A DNA stretch of 38,292 nucleotides from contig JBECKS010000232.1 of NCBI GenBank assembly GCA_040235395.1, forward strand, positions 1-38,292, given 5' to 3'. Shown piece by piece: positions 15,914-22,528 of this stretch; the stretch's first letter is position 1, and each line of letters begins with the position of its first letter. The notes under the pieces are model-generated. The model saw only the letters and a list, made by a program, of their open reading frames with translations. It was not told the DNA's origin and ran no database searches. Made by a program: the position numbers and the translations under genes. The DNA comes from JBECKS01 sp040235395. GTDB lineage: Bacteria > Pseudomonadota > Gammaproteobacteria > Pseudomonadales > JBECKS01.

Positions 15914-15944
15914 AAAAAAAAGCCCACATAAGGTGGGCTTTTTT
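15914..15944 (-). terminator. Intrinsic terminator after glnA
   Basis: AGCCCAC (15921-15927) and GTGGGCT (15933-15939) form a GC-rich stem with A and T runs on its two sides. On the minus strand it follows the glnA stop by about 35 bp and ends in eight T. It should separate glnA from ntrBC, which have their own promoter. Confidence 0.85.
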
Positions 15945-15978
15945 CAAATGCTAAAAAGAGATTAGCAAGACCAGTAGA

Positions 15979-17385
15979 TTAGCAAGAGTAGTACATGTCG
16001 AACTCAGCTGGGTGAGTTGCCATGTTAATGCGATCAACCTCTTCCTGTTTCAGTGCAATGTATCCGTCAATCATATCATCTGAGAATACACCGCCAGCCG
16101 TTAGGAAAGCTCTGTCAGCATCCAGTGCATCCAGCGCCTGTTTAAGGCTTGAAGCAACAGTTGGAATGGCTTTTTCCTCTTCTGGTGGTAAGTCATAAAG
16201 ATCCTTGGTGGCAGGGTCGCCAGGGTGGATTTTATTTTTAATACCATCAAGGCCAGCCATTAACATGGCCGAGAACGCCAGGTAGGGGTTAGCTGTTGGA
16301 TCTGGGAAACGAACTTCGATACGACGAGCACGATCAGAGTTAACCCAGGGGATACGAATGGATGCAGAACGGTTTCTAGCAGAGTAGGCAAGCATTACCG
16401 GTGCTTCAAAACCTGGTACCAGACGCTTATAGCTATTGGTTGAAGCGTTAGTAAAAGCATTCACTGCTCGCGCGTGCTTGATGATACCACCAATGTAGAA
16501 CAGCGCAGTTTCAGAAAGGTTTGCGTAACCGTCACCAGCAAAGGTATTGGTTTTACCTTTTGCAATGGATTGGTGAACGTGCATACCAGAACCGTTGTCA
16601 CCAACGAGTGGCTTAGGCATGAAGGTCGCAGTTTTGCCATAAGCGTGAGCTACATTGTGAACGCAGTATTTCAGAATCTGAACTTCATCAGCTTTCTTGA
16701 CCAGGGTGTTGAACATAACACCGATTTCGTTTTGACAGGCAGTTGCCACTTCATGGTGATGTACTTCCACAGGCAAGCCCATTGCTTCCATTGCAGAACA
16801 CATGGCAGCACGAAGGTCGTGTGCTGAATCCACCGGAGGAACAGGGAAGTAACCGCCTTTTACTTTAGGACGGTGAGCCATGTTGCCACCTTCAAAAGAT
16901 TTGTTTGAAGACCATGCCGCTTCTTCTGAATTGATTTCGTAGCTGGCACCACCCATTTCAGTTTTCCATTTAACGTCGTCAAAAATGAAGAACTCAGGCT
17001 CTGGACCAAAGAAAGCGGTGTCACCGATACCTGTAGAAGCCAAATAAGCTTCAGCACGTTTTGCAATGCTGCGTGGGTCACGCTCATAACCTTGCATGGT
17101 GTCTGGCTCGATGATGTCGCAACGGATAATGACCGTTTCTTCATCAGTGAAAGGGTCAAGCACGGCAGTGCTGTCATCAGGCATAAGGATCATGTCAGAT
17201 GCGTTAATGCCTTTCCAACCAGCAATTGAAGAGCCATCAAACATTTGACCATTTGCAAAGAAATCCTTGTCAACTGCTTTTGATGGAATGGTTACGTGTT
17301 GTTCTTTACCTTTTGTGTCAGTGAAACGTAGATCTACCCATCTCGCTTCGCTGTCTTTAATGAGTTTTAGGCTGTTGTCAGACAT
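15979..17385 (-). CDS. glnA: Type I glutamine synthetase
   Basis: This 468-residue dodecameric enzyme makes glutamine from glutamate, ammonia and ATP. FDGSSIAGWKGI (about 49-60) opens the beta-grasp region. FGPEPEFFIFDD and the later MHVHQSIAKGK and NRSASIRIP segments supply metal, ATP and glutamate ligands. The adenylylation tyrosine is Y397 in DLYDLPPEEE, so this is the GSI-beta form controlled by GlnE. The ATG is preceded by a strong AGAGGAG site (plus 17394-17400) with eight-base spacing. ntrB and ntrC follow after a terminator. I found no NtrC or sigma-54 motif in the 212 bp upstream, unlike in E. coli glnA, so its expression may be mainly sigma-70 driven. Confidence 0.97.
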   Translation of the reverse strand: MSDNSLKLIKDSEARWVDLRFTDTKGKEQHVTIPSKAVDKDFFANGQMFDGSSIAGWKGINASDMILMPDDSTAVLDPFTDEETVIIRCDIIEPDTMQGYERDPRSIAKRAEAYLASTGIGDTAFFGPEPEFFIFDDVKWKTEMGGASYEINSEEAAWSSNKSFEGGNMAHRPKVKGGYFPVPPVDSAHDLRAAMCSAMEAMGLPVEVHHHEVATACQNEIGVMFNTLVKKADEVQILKYCVHNVAHAYGKTATFMPKPLVGDNGSGMHVHQSIAKGKTNTFAGDGYANLSETALFYIGGIIKHARAVNAFTNASTNSYKRLVPGFEAPVMLAYSARNRSASIRIPWVNSDRARRIEVRFPDPTANPYLAFSAMLMAGLDGIKNKIHPGDPATKDLYDLPPEEEKAIPTVASSLKQALDALDADRAFLTAGGVFSDDMIDGYIALKQEEVDRINMATHPAEFDMYYSC

Positions 17386-17454
17386 TATGCATACTCCTCT
17401 GGGGGTTTGGTTGCCTAATTCGATGTACTTTTGTTGACTTGTTAGTTTTCTAGT

Positions 17455-17470
17455 TGGTCAACGGTTTGCC
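17455..17470 (+). promoter_or_regulatory. Possible sigma-54 promoter toward the kinase gene
   Basis: TGGTCAACGGTTTGCC has GG and GC exactly ten bases apart and a TTTGC -12 element, but its -24 element is TGGTCA rather than TGGCAC. I found no matching NtrC site nearby. It may be a chance match. Confidence 0.25.
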
Positions 17471-17699
17471 TTAGAGGAAGCGGTTCGCAATCGTCAGGTT
17501 GAGACTTTTTTTTGAGAAAAATCATCCTTAAACAGACTGGGCGAAACCAGAAAAAGACTCCCTAAAGGCAGAGCAATATATGCCATTATTTTTATGATTG
17601 AAAGACTGGTCTGAGAGAACGCCGTTCAATTTGAAAGCCTTGCTCCAATCCCTTTCTCTAGAGTGCTACACTTTGGAAAAATCCAATTGTCGCCAAGCC

Positions 17700-18644
17700 A
17701 TGCAAAGATATAAGGAACCCGCCGAAACCTTTAGTCAGGTCTATCTTGAAGATACTGACAAGCCCTTGCCGGAAATATTGAACCCAAATACGCGATACGT
17801 TTTCCACAGCACGATTGCCAAGGGTGGTAAATCAATTATTCATGCTTATAAAGATATGCATTTGAACAGGGTGGTGGCATACAAAACGCTTCGCCCTGAG
17901 TTTGCTAACGATGAAGTTGAAAATATCAGGCTCTTACGTGAAGCCAGAATCACAGCGATGTTGCAGCATCCAAACACCTTACCCATCTACGAGATTGGTC
18001 GAGATAACAAAGGGAATTGTTATTTCACTATGAAGCTTGTGCATGGTTATACCTTGCGCGAGGTTTTGAATTTTCATGAACGCTACGCATTAAGGCAGCT
18101 TATTACGGTTATCCTGCAAGTGTCGCATGCATTGGCAAGTGCTCATGAACTGGGTGTGGTGCACAGGGATATCAAACCTGAAAATATATTGATTGGCCCT
18201 TACCGTGAAGTGTTGTTAATGGATTGGGGCTTGGCAAAAGTCTGGAGCAAGCAGAGCGATAAGGCGATTCAGTTGCCAGAGTCGGGAAGTGCAATTCAGG
18301 CAGAAAAATCCATGACGGGTTTTGGCAAACTGCAAGGTTCAGTTTGCTACATGTCTCCTGAACAAATAAAACGAGACCCTGCCATCTCATTCAGTACAGA
18401 TATTTATAGTTTGGGCGCGGTGCTTTACGAAGTCTTGACGGGTCAGCCACCCTTTGATGGTGATCAACTGCATGAGATATTGGAACGTGTGGAAAATCAG
18501 GAGCCAGAGAGGCCTTCCAAGGTGGGAAAATTTCCAATCCCTAAATATCTTGAGCACTTATCCATGAAGTGCCTTAAAAAGGATCCGGCAGATAGACCGC
18601 AATCAGTAAAGGAAATCATCAGAGCATTGGAGCAGTTTGTTTAA
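17700..18644 (+). CDS. Serine/threonine protein kinase (Hanks type)
   Basis: This cytoplasmic kinase is a single catalytic domain without membrane helix or sensor domain. From the ATG at 17700 it has 314 residues; the frame can also open at TTG 17598 (34 more residues). In the short numbering the glycine-rich loop is degenerate (IAKGGKSIIHAY). The ATP lysine is K62 (VVAYKTL), the alphaC glutamate E81, the catalytic loop HRDIKPEN has D157, and the metal motif is DWG rather than DFG (LLMDWGLAKVW, D175). YMSPEQ replaces APE. DWG forms are common in bacterial kinases of this subtype, and all catalytic residues are present, so it should be active. It is divergent from glnA and convergent with the type II synthetase gene, but no target is known. 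Confidence 0.9.
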   Translation: MQRYKEPAETFSQVYLEDTDKPLPEILNPNTRYVFHSTIAKGGKSIIHAYKDMHLNRVVAYKTLRPEFANDEVENIRLLREARITAMLQHPNTLPIYEIGRDNKGNCYFTMKLVHGYTLREVLNFHERYALRQLITVILQVSHALASAHELGVVHRDIKPENILIGPYREVLLMDWGLAKVWSKQSDKAIQLPESGSAIQAEKSMTGFGKLQGSVCYMSPEQIKRDPAISFSTDIYSLGAVLYEVLTGQPPFDGDQLHEILERVENQEPERPSKVGKFPIPKYLEHLSMKCLKKDPADRPQSVKEIIRALEQFV

Positions 18645-18652
18645 GTAGAAAT

Positions 18653-18689
18653 AAAAAAGCCAGTGCGACTTACTCGCACTGGCTTTTTT
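18653..18689. terminator. Bidirectional intrinsic terminator
   Basis: GCCAGTGCGA (18659-18668) pairs perfectly with TCGCACTGGC (18674-18683) around CTTAC. Six A precede and six T follow. It lies between the convergent kinase and type II glutamine synthetase genes and can serve both strands. Confidence 0.92.
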
Positions 18690-18719
18690 ATACTGATAAC
18701 CAGAGAGCGTTAAACTTTT

Positions 18720-19730
18720 TTAAGCTAATGCTGCTTTGGTTACCTTGATGTTAATGGCCGCCACCTTGTAAGGATCAGCATTTGATGCTGGGCGACGATC
18801 TTCGAGTCGACCTTTCCAGCCATCTTCAACAGTGCCGATTGGAATACGGATTGACGCACCACGGTCAGAAACACCGTAGCTGTATTGGTCAATTGATTGA
18901 GTTTCGTGTTTACCAGTAAGGCGTTGATCGTTGTGAGCGCCATACACGGCAATACACTCTGAAACATATTTCCCGAATTCATCGCAAATCTTGGTGAACA
19001 CGGCTTCGTCACCTGCTTCTCGCATTACACCGTTAGAGAAGTTGGAATGCATACCGGAACCGTTCCAGTCTGTGTCGCCGAGAGGTTTCGGATGCCAGTC
19101 AACCGCCAGGTCATATTTTTCTGCGGTACGTTCAAGAAGGTAGCGAGCCAACCAGATTTCGTCTCCGGCTCTTGCTGCACCTTTTGCGAAAATCTGGAAT
19201 TCCCACTGACCAGCTGCCACTTCGGCATTGATACCTTCAACGTTAAGGCCGGCTTCCAGACAAAGATCCAGATGTTCTTCAATCAGGTCACGGCAGTAAG
19301 CGTTACGGGCACCTACTGAACAGTAGTAAGGGCCTTGTGGTGGAGGATATCCGCCAGCAGGGAATCCTGGTGGCAGGTTGGTTTCAGGATCCCACAGGAA
19401 GTATTCCTGTTCGAAACCGAACCAGAAATCATCATCATCATCTTCGATAGTTGCCCGTCCGTTAGATTCGTGTGGTGTGCCATCGGCATTTAGTACCTCT
19501 GTCATTACCAGATAGGCATTTGCACGAGCCGGGTCGGGAATAACCATAACGGGCTTTAACAAACAATCAGATGCGTTACCTTCAGCCTGTTCGGTCGAGC
19601 TACCATCAAATGACCACATGGGGCAGTCTTCCAATTTTCCGCTAAAGTCTTTGCGAACCATTGTCTTGCTGCGCAGACTTTGGGTGGGTTTGTAGCCATC
19701 AAGCCATATATATTCCAGTTTTGATTTCAT
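18720..19730 (-). CDS. Type II (eukaryote-like) glutamine synthetase
   Basis: This 336-residue enzyme belongs to the GSII class, the shorter form found in eukaryotes and some bacteria, including rhizobial GlnII. The opening LEYIWLDGYKPTQSLRSKT and the motif WSFDGSSTEQAEGNASDC are class-typical. FGFEQEYFLWD carries the metal-binding glutamates. NVEGINAEVAAGQWEFQI and GSGMHSNFSN carry the substrate residues, and RGASIRIPI lies near the end. It lacks the adenylylation loop of GSI, so it escapes GlnE control. The ATG at 19730 is chosen over the upstream TTG because GGAG lies ten bases before it and the protein then starts as homologues do. A sigma-54 promoter with two NtrC sites lies upstream. 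Confidence 0.93.
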   Translation of the reverse strand: MKSKLEYIWLDGYKPTQSLRSKTMVRKDFSGKLEDCPMWSFDGSSTEQAEGNASDCLLKPVMVIPDPARANAYLVMTEVLNADGTPHESNGRATIEDDDDDFWFGFEQEYFLWDPETNLPPGFPAGGYPPPQGPYYCSVGARNAYCRDLIEEHLDLCLEAGLNVEGINAEVAAGQWEFQIFAKGAARAGDEIWLARYLLERTAEKYDLAVDWHPKPLGDTDWNGSGMHSNFSNGVMREAGDEAVFTKICDEFGKYVSECIAVYGAHNDQRLTGKHETQSIDQYSYGVSDRGASIRIPIGTVEDGWKGRLEDRRPASNADPYKVAAINIKVTKAALA

Positions 19731-19954
19731 AGGTTTCTTTCTCCACAAAGCTAAAGTGCCACGTAGTAGTGTGCATGTTACGTGACAACTTATTGGTTTA
19801 TTTCTAAAAAGATTAAGCAGAATGTTTTTAGTAGGTTACGAGATACGGCTACACACTATATTTTGATTTTCGTAAGACTCTGTGAAGGTCTCATCAATAG
19901 CTAAGCTTTGGGATCGTATCTACATTGACCACATACTGTGCACAAAAGAGATAA

Positions 19955-19970
19955 TGCATTAATAATGCCA
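19955..19970 (-). promoter_or_regulatory. Sigma-54 promoter for the type II glutamine synthetase
   Basis: On the minus strand the sequence is TGGCATTATTAATGCA. It has the GG-N10-GC spacing and a TGGCA -24 element. Transcription would start near 19944, giving a leader of about 210 nt. The two NtrC sites upstream strongly support it. Confidence 0.7.
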
Positions 19971-20040
19971 GTTTCTAATGCGCCTAACTCAATGATATAG
20001 AGGGGAGTTTTGAAATCCTGAAGGTTTGCAGCGTAATAAA

Positions 20041-20057
20041 CGCATTATTTTGGTGCG
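20041..20057 (-). promoter_or_regulatory. NtrC site, proximal (about -105)
   Basis: CGCATTATTTTGGTGCG keeps the GGTGC half of the NtrC consensus and a weaker left half. Its centre lies about 105 bp before the predicted start, comparable to the -108 site of E. coli glnAp2. Confidence 0.65.
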
Positions 20058-20081
20058 CTAAATTAATATAGTGCACCGCAG

Positions 20082-20098
20082 TGCATTAAATTGGTGCG
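20082..20098 (-). promoter_or_regulatory. NtrC site, distal (about -146)
   Basis: TGCATTAAATTGGTGCG differs from the consensus TGCAC(C/T)-N5-GGTGCA at two bases. Its centre lies 41 bp from the proximal site, close to four helical turns. An extra TGCAC half-site at 20072-20076 overlaps this zone. Confidence 0.68.
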
Positions 20099-20144
20099 AC
20101 AGTCCTTTAGGCAACCATACAGCTCAAGGGTTGAGATACTTAGC

Positions 20145-20384
20145 TTATTGTTTACCCACCTGAATGATGATGTTGATATCACTTTCCTGCTCTTCAATTG
20201 ACAGCACTTCATGGCCATTGATTCTGCACCAGGTGGGAATGTCCTGTTTAACACCAGGGTCGGTTGCAATCACCAGAAGCCGTTCACCAACACTCATGGT
20301 CTTGATGGCATTCTGGGTTTTGATCACGGGCATGGGGCAAAGGAGCCGCCTTGCATCGAGAATGATTTTTTCAGAGTCACTCAT
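20145..20384 (-). CDS. TusA-family sulfur carrier
   Basis: This 79-residue protein has the TusA/SirA fold. The acceptor cysteine is Cys16 in the family motif LLCPMPV, which carries a persulfide in sulfur relay. The rest (SVGERLLVIATDPGVKQDIPTWCRINGHEVL) is standard for the family. The frame is open for 49 codons upstream, but those overlap the preceding gene, so the ATG at 20384 is the start. It lies one base after the stop of the PP-loop gene, which implies coupled translation and a joint function. It could be TusA itself or a dedicated paralogue serving the PP-loop protein. Confidence 0.9.
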   Translation of the reverse strand: MSDSEKIILDARRLLCPMPVIKTQNAIKTMSVGERLLVIATDPGVKQDIPTWCRINGHEVLSIEEQESDINIIIQVGKQ

Positions 20385-20385
20385 A

Positions 20386-21456
20386 TTAAATATGCCAGTC
20401 GGGTAGCACTTCCCGGTCCTTGAATGGGCGAACGTCAAAATCCCGTTGGCTTCCGTCCTTCGCGTTAAGTGTGATGGTAACTTTGTCTTCGTTTCTACCT
20501 TTGCTGTAACGTCCGACAATCTGTGCGGCAAGTGTCAGGTCATCTTCATTAAAACTACCTTCTAACAGGGTAAGGGGGCCTGGGTGAGAAGAGCAGAACA
20601 TGGAGTCGAACTGACGTTTGTAGCCTGAGAGAAAATTATTCTCACCTTCTTCACGACTTACGATAAGTTTGAAGTGTGGGCGAGGGCGAATATGTCTACC
20701 CACTTTGAGAAGCATGATGTCATCGAGCTCGTAACGCTTTTCGCCCCTGGCATTCCAGAGATCGCTCAACTTCTTTGAGTAATTTTCATCAGTCAGGAAA
20801 CAGCAGCCACCAGCGGGTTGGGCAAAGTCTTCAAAACCAAAGTGTTTTGCCAATTCAATCTGTGGCTTGCGATTCCTGCCGCTGAAGCCATAGAGTTTTT
20901 CTCGATCCACCCAGCCTTCCCGCTCAGGAAGGGTTTCGGGCAAGTTCCTGGCGCACAGAGGTCTTAACAGTCGGTCATCGGCACCAGATTCGCGAGCAAT
21001 GATAGGCATGGTTTCCTTGCGTTGTGACTTGGGGCGTTGACCAATCACTTCACCGGTAATGATGAAATCAAAGCCGCCATCAGAGGCAAGCTCTCTGGCT
21101 TTGTTAAGCATGAGTGATGCCTGATTGACCATGAAAATCTTGCAGTCCAGACAGGGATTCAGGTTCTGGCCATAACCGTGTTTCGGATTGATGACGATAT
21201 CCTTGTATTCCTCAGAGATATCAACAATGTGCAGTTTCACGCCCAGAGTTTCTGCTGACCAGAGTGCGTTATTGCGCTTTTCTTTTTTCTGGGCTTTCTT
21301 GCGAATGGCGTGAGTATGACCTTCAACGCAGAAACCCGTGTAGAAATTCACAGCCTCTACTTCGATGCCCTGTTCCTGAACTACACGAACGGCCAGAAGG
21401 GAATCCAGCCCCCCAGACAGCAGGGCAATGGCTTTGCGTTTAGTGGTGTTTGACAT
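20386..21456 (-). CDS. PP-loop ATPase related to MnmA/ThiI, probable sulfur-inserting enzyme
   Basis: This 356-residue protein begins with the adenylating PP-loop SGGLDS (14-19), as in tRNA thiolases. Cysteines occur in NPCLDCKIF (CxxC) and PAGGCCFLTDE, which could bind a metal or carry sulfur. GEVIGQRPKSQ is another conserved-looking stretch. The C-terminal 110 residues (from about VGRHIRPRPHFKLIVSREEGE) form a separate domain that resembles an RNA-related NFACT-R/DUF814 module, from memory. It lacks the complete MnmA or ThiI domain set, so it is a different branch of the superfamily. Often such genes are annotated as tRNA thiouridylase-like. The adjacent TusA-type carrier supports a sulfur-transfer role, but the substrate (tRNA or other) is unknown. 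Confidence 0.8.
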   Translation of the reverse strand: MSNTTKRKAIALLSGGLDSLLAVRVVQEQGIEVEAVNFYTGFCVEGHTHAIRKKAQKKEKRNNALWSAETLGVKLHIVDISEEYKDIVINPKHGYGQNLNPCLDCKIFMVNQASLMLNKARELASDGGFDFIITGEVIGQRPKSQRKETMPIIARESGADDRLLRPLCARNLPETLPEREGWVDREKLYGFSGRNRKPQIELAKHFGFEDFAQPAGGCCFLTDENYSKKLSDLWNARGEKRYELDDIMLLKVGRHIRPRPHFKLIVSREEGENNFLSGYKRQFDSMFCSSHPGPLTLLEGSFNEDDLTLAAQIVGRYSKGRNEDKVTITLNAKDGSQRDFDVRPFKDREVLPDWHI

Positions 21457-21715
21457 GGTGGTTTATGGCTGCGGAAAAGGGCGCGAATTATAACGAGATT
21501 ATTGTGCTTGTGACAAAGTCTGAGACGATGACATTTGTCTACGGCGCTTAGCTTGGTTAAGATGCGCCTCGTGTAAGTGCCTTGCTTTAACGGAGCGCTA
21601 TGGATCTAGGCAAATAAGTCAGTGGATTCTCCGGGTTGAAGTGGTGAAAAGAGTCGAGTAGCGGATTGCACTACTGGCTTGAATCCAGAAATTAAATATC
21701 GATGTAGAGATTCTA

Positions 21716-22528
21716 GTGTTCAAATATCCTGAAGATCGCCTGCCGGTAGCGATAATACTGAGCGTTAGTCTGTTGGACTTCATTGTTTTTTTTACGGTTA
21801 AAAATGTCTGGCTATTGGCTGGCTACTGGTTGCTTTGGCTGTTACCAAAAGGTTCCATGGGCGCATGGGCGCATCATCATCAACATACTCCCACCTTTAG
21901 TTCTCCATTCCTGAATCGCTTGCTGGAATTTTTCTACGCGCTGCACACGGGTCAGACAACGCATTTGTGGTTGCTTCACCATGTGCTCGGTCATCATCAT
22001 AACTATCTTGACCAGACCAAGGATGAAAGTCGTTGGAAGAGAAAGAACGGAAAGCAGATGGGCGAAATTGAATATGCCCTGAATGTTGCGGCCACCGCTT
22101 ACCCAAGAGCATTTCGTGTTGGTTTGGAACATCCAAAGAAATTAAGAACCTTCCTGATTTATTCAGCGCTGACTTTTGGTTTTGTTGCTTTCATGTGCTA
22201 CCTGAAACCGGTGCAGGGATTATTTCTTTTTGTGTTACCAATGATTTGTAGCCTGATATTTGTTGCCTGGGTGACTTATGATCATCATGCTGGTTTAGAT
22301 ACGGATAATCATTTTGAAGCTTCTTATAACATCATGAATCGTTTTTTCAATATCCTCACGGGCAATTTAGGTTATCACACGGCCCACCATTATCGTCAGG
22401 GTTTACACTGGTCCAAGTTGCCAGAGTTACATGAAGAAATTAAACATGAAATTCCGCCACATCTTTTTGTGGAAGCTACCTTTGACTATCTTTTCCCTGA
22501 CATGGGTGAGAACCCGGGGCGAAACTAG
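21716..22528 (+). CDS. Fatty acid desaturase-type membrane di-iron protein
   Basis: This 270-residue integral membrane protein has the histidine boxes of the fatty acid desaturase superfamily: HHHQH (53-57), HHVLGHHH (88-95) and HTAHH (221-225), with a further HH at 190-191. These bind a di-iron centre that desaturates or hydroxylates lipids. Hydrophobic segments lie at about 11-43 and 146-187. The length is shorter than most acyl desaturases (about 300-380), so it may be a hydroxylase- or desaturase-like enzyme of unknown substrate. The start is GTG. It converges on the GT-C-like gene, with the two stop codons overlapping in CTAG at 22525-22528. Confidence 0.85.
   Translation: MFKYPEDRLPVAIILSVSLLDFIVFFTVKNVWLLAGYWLLWLLPKGSMGAWAHHHQHTPTFSSPFLNRLLEFFYALHTGQTTHLWLLHHVLGHHHNYLDQTKDESRWKRKNGKQMGEIEYALNVAATAYPRAFRVGLEHPKKLRTFLIYSALTFGFVAFMCYLKPVQGLFLFVLPMICSLIFVAWVTYDHHAGLDTDNHFEASYNIMNRFFNILTGNLGYHTAHHYRQGLHWSKLPELHEEIKHEIPPHLFVEATFDYLFPDMGENPGRN

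Larger units (their letters stand above)
19731..20144. other. Regulatory gap upstream of the type II glutamine synthetase
   Basis: These 414 bp lie between the tusA-like gene and the type II synthetase gene, both leftward. They hold the predicted sigma-54 promoter at 19955-19970, two NtrC sites at 20041-20098, and an inferred leader of about 210 nt. I see no open frame worth calling and no known riboswitch in the leader. A CTCAA/TTGAG hairpin at 20123-20135 has no T run. Confidence 0.6.

Noticed and set aside
17386..17597. Search for a sigma-54 promoter and NtrC sites upstream of glnA
   Set aside because: No GG-N10-GC on the minus strand and no GCAC/GGTGC pair were found, so no site is claimed.
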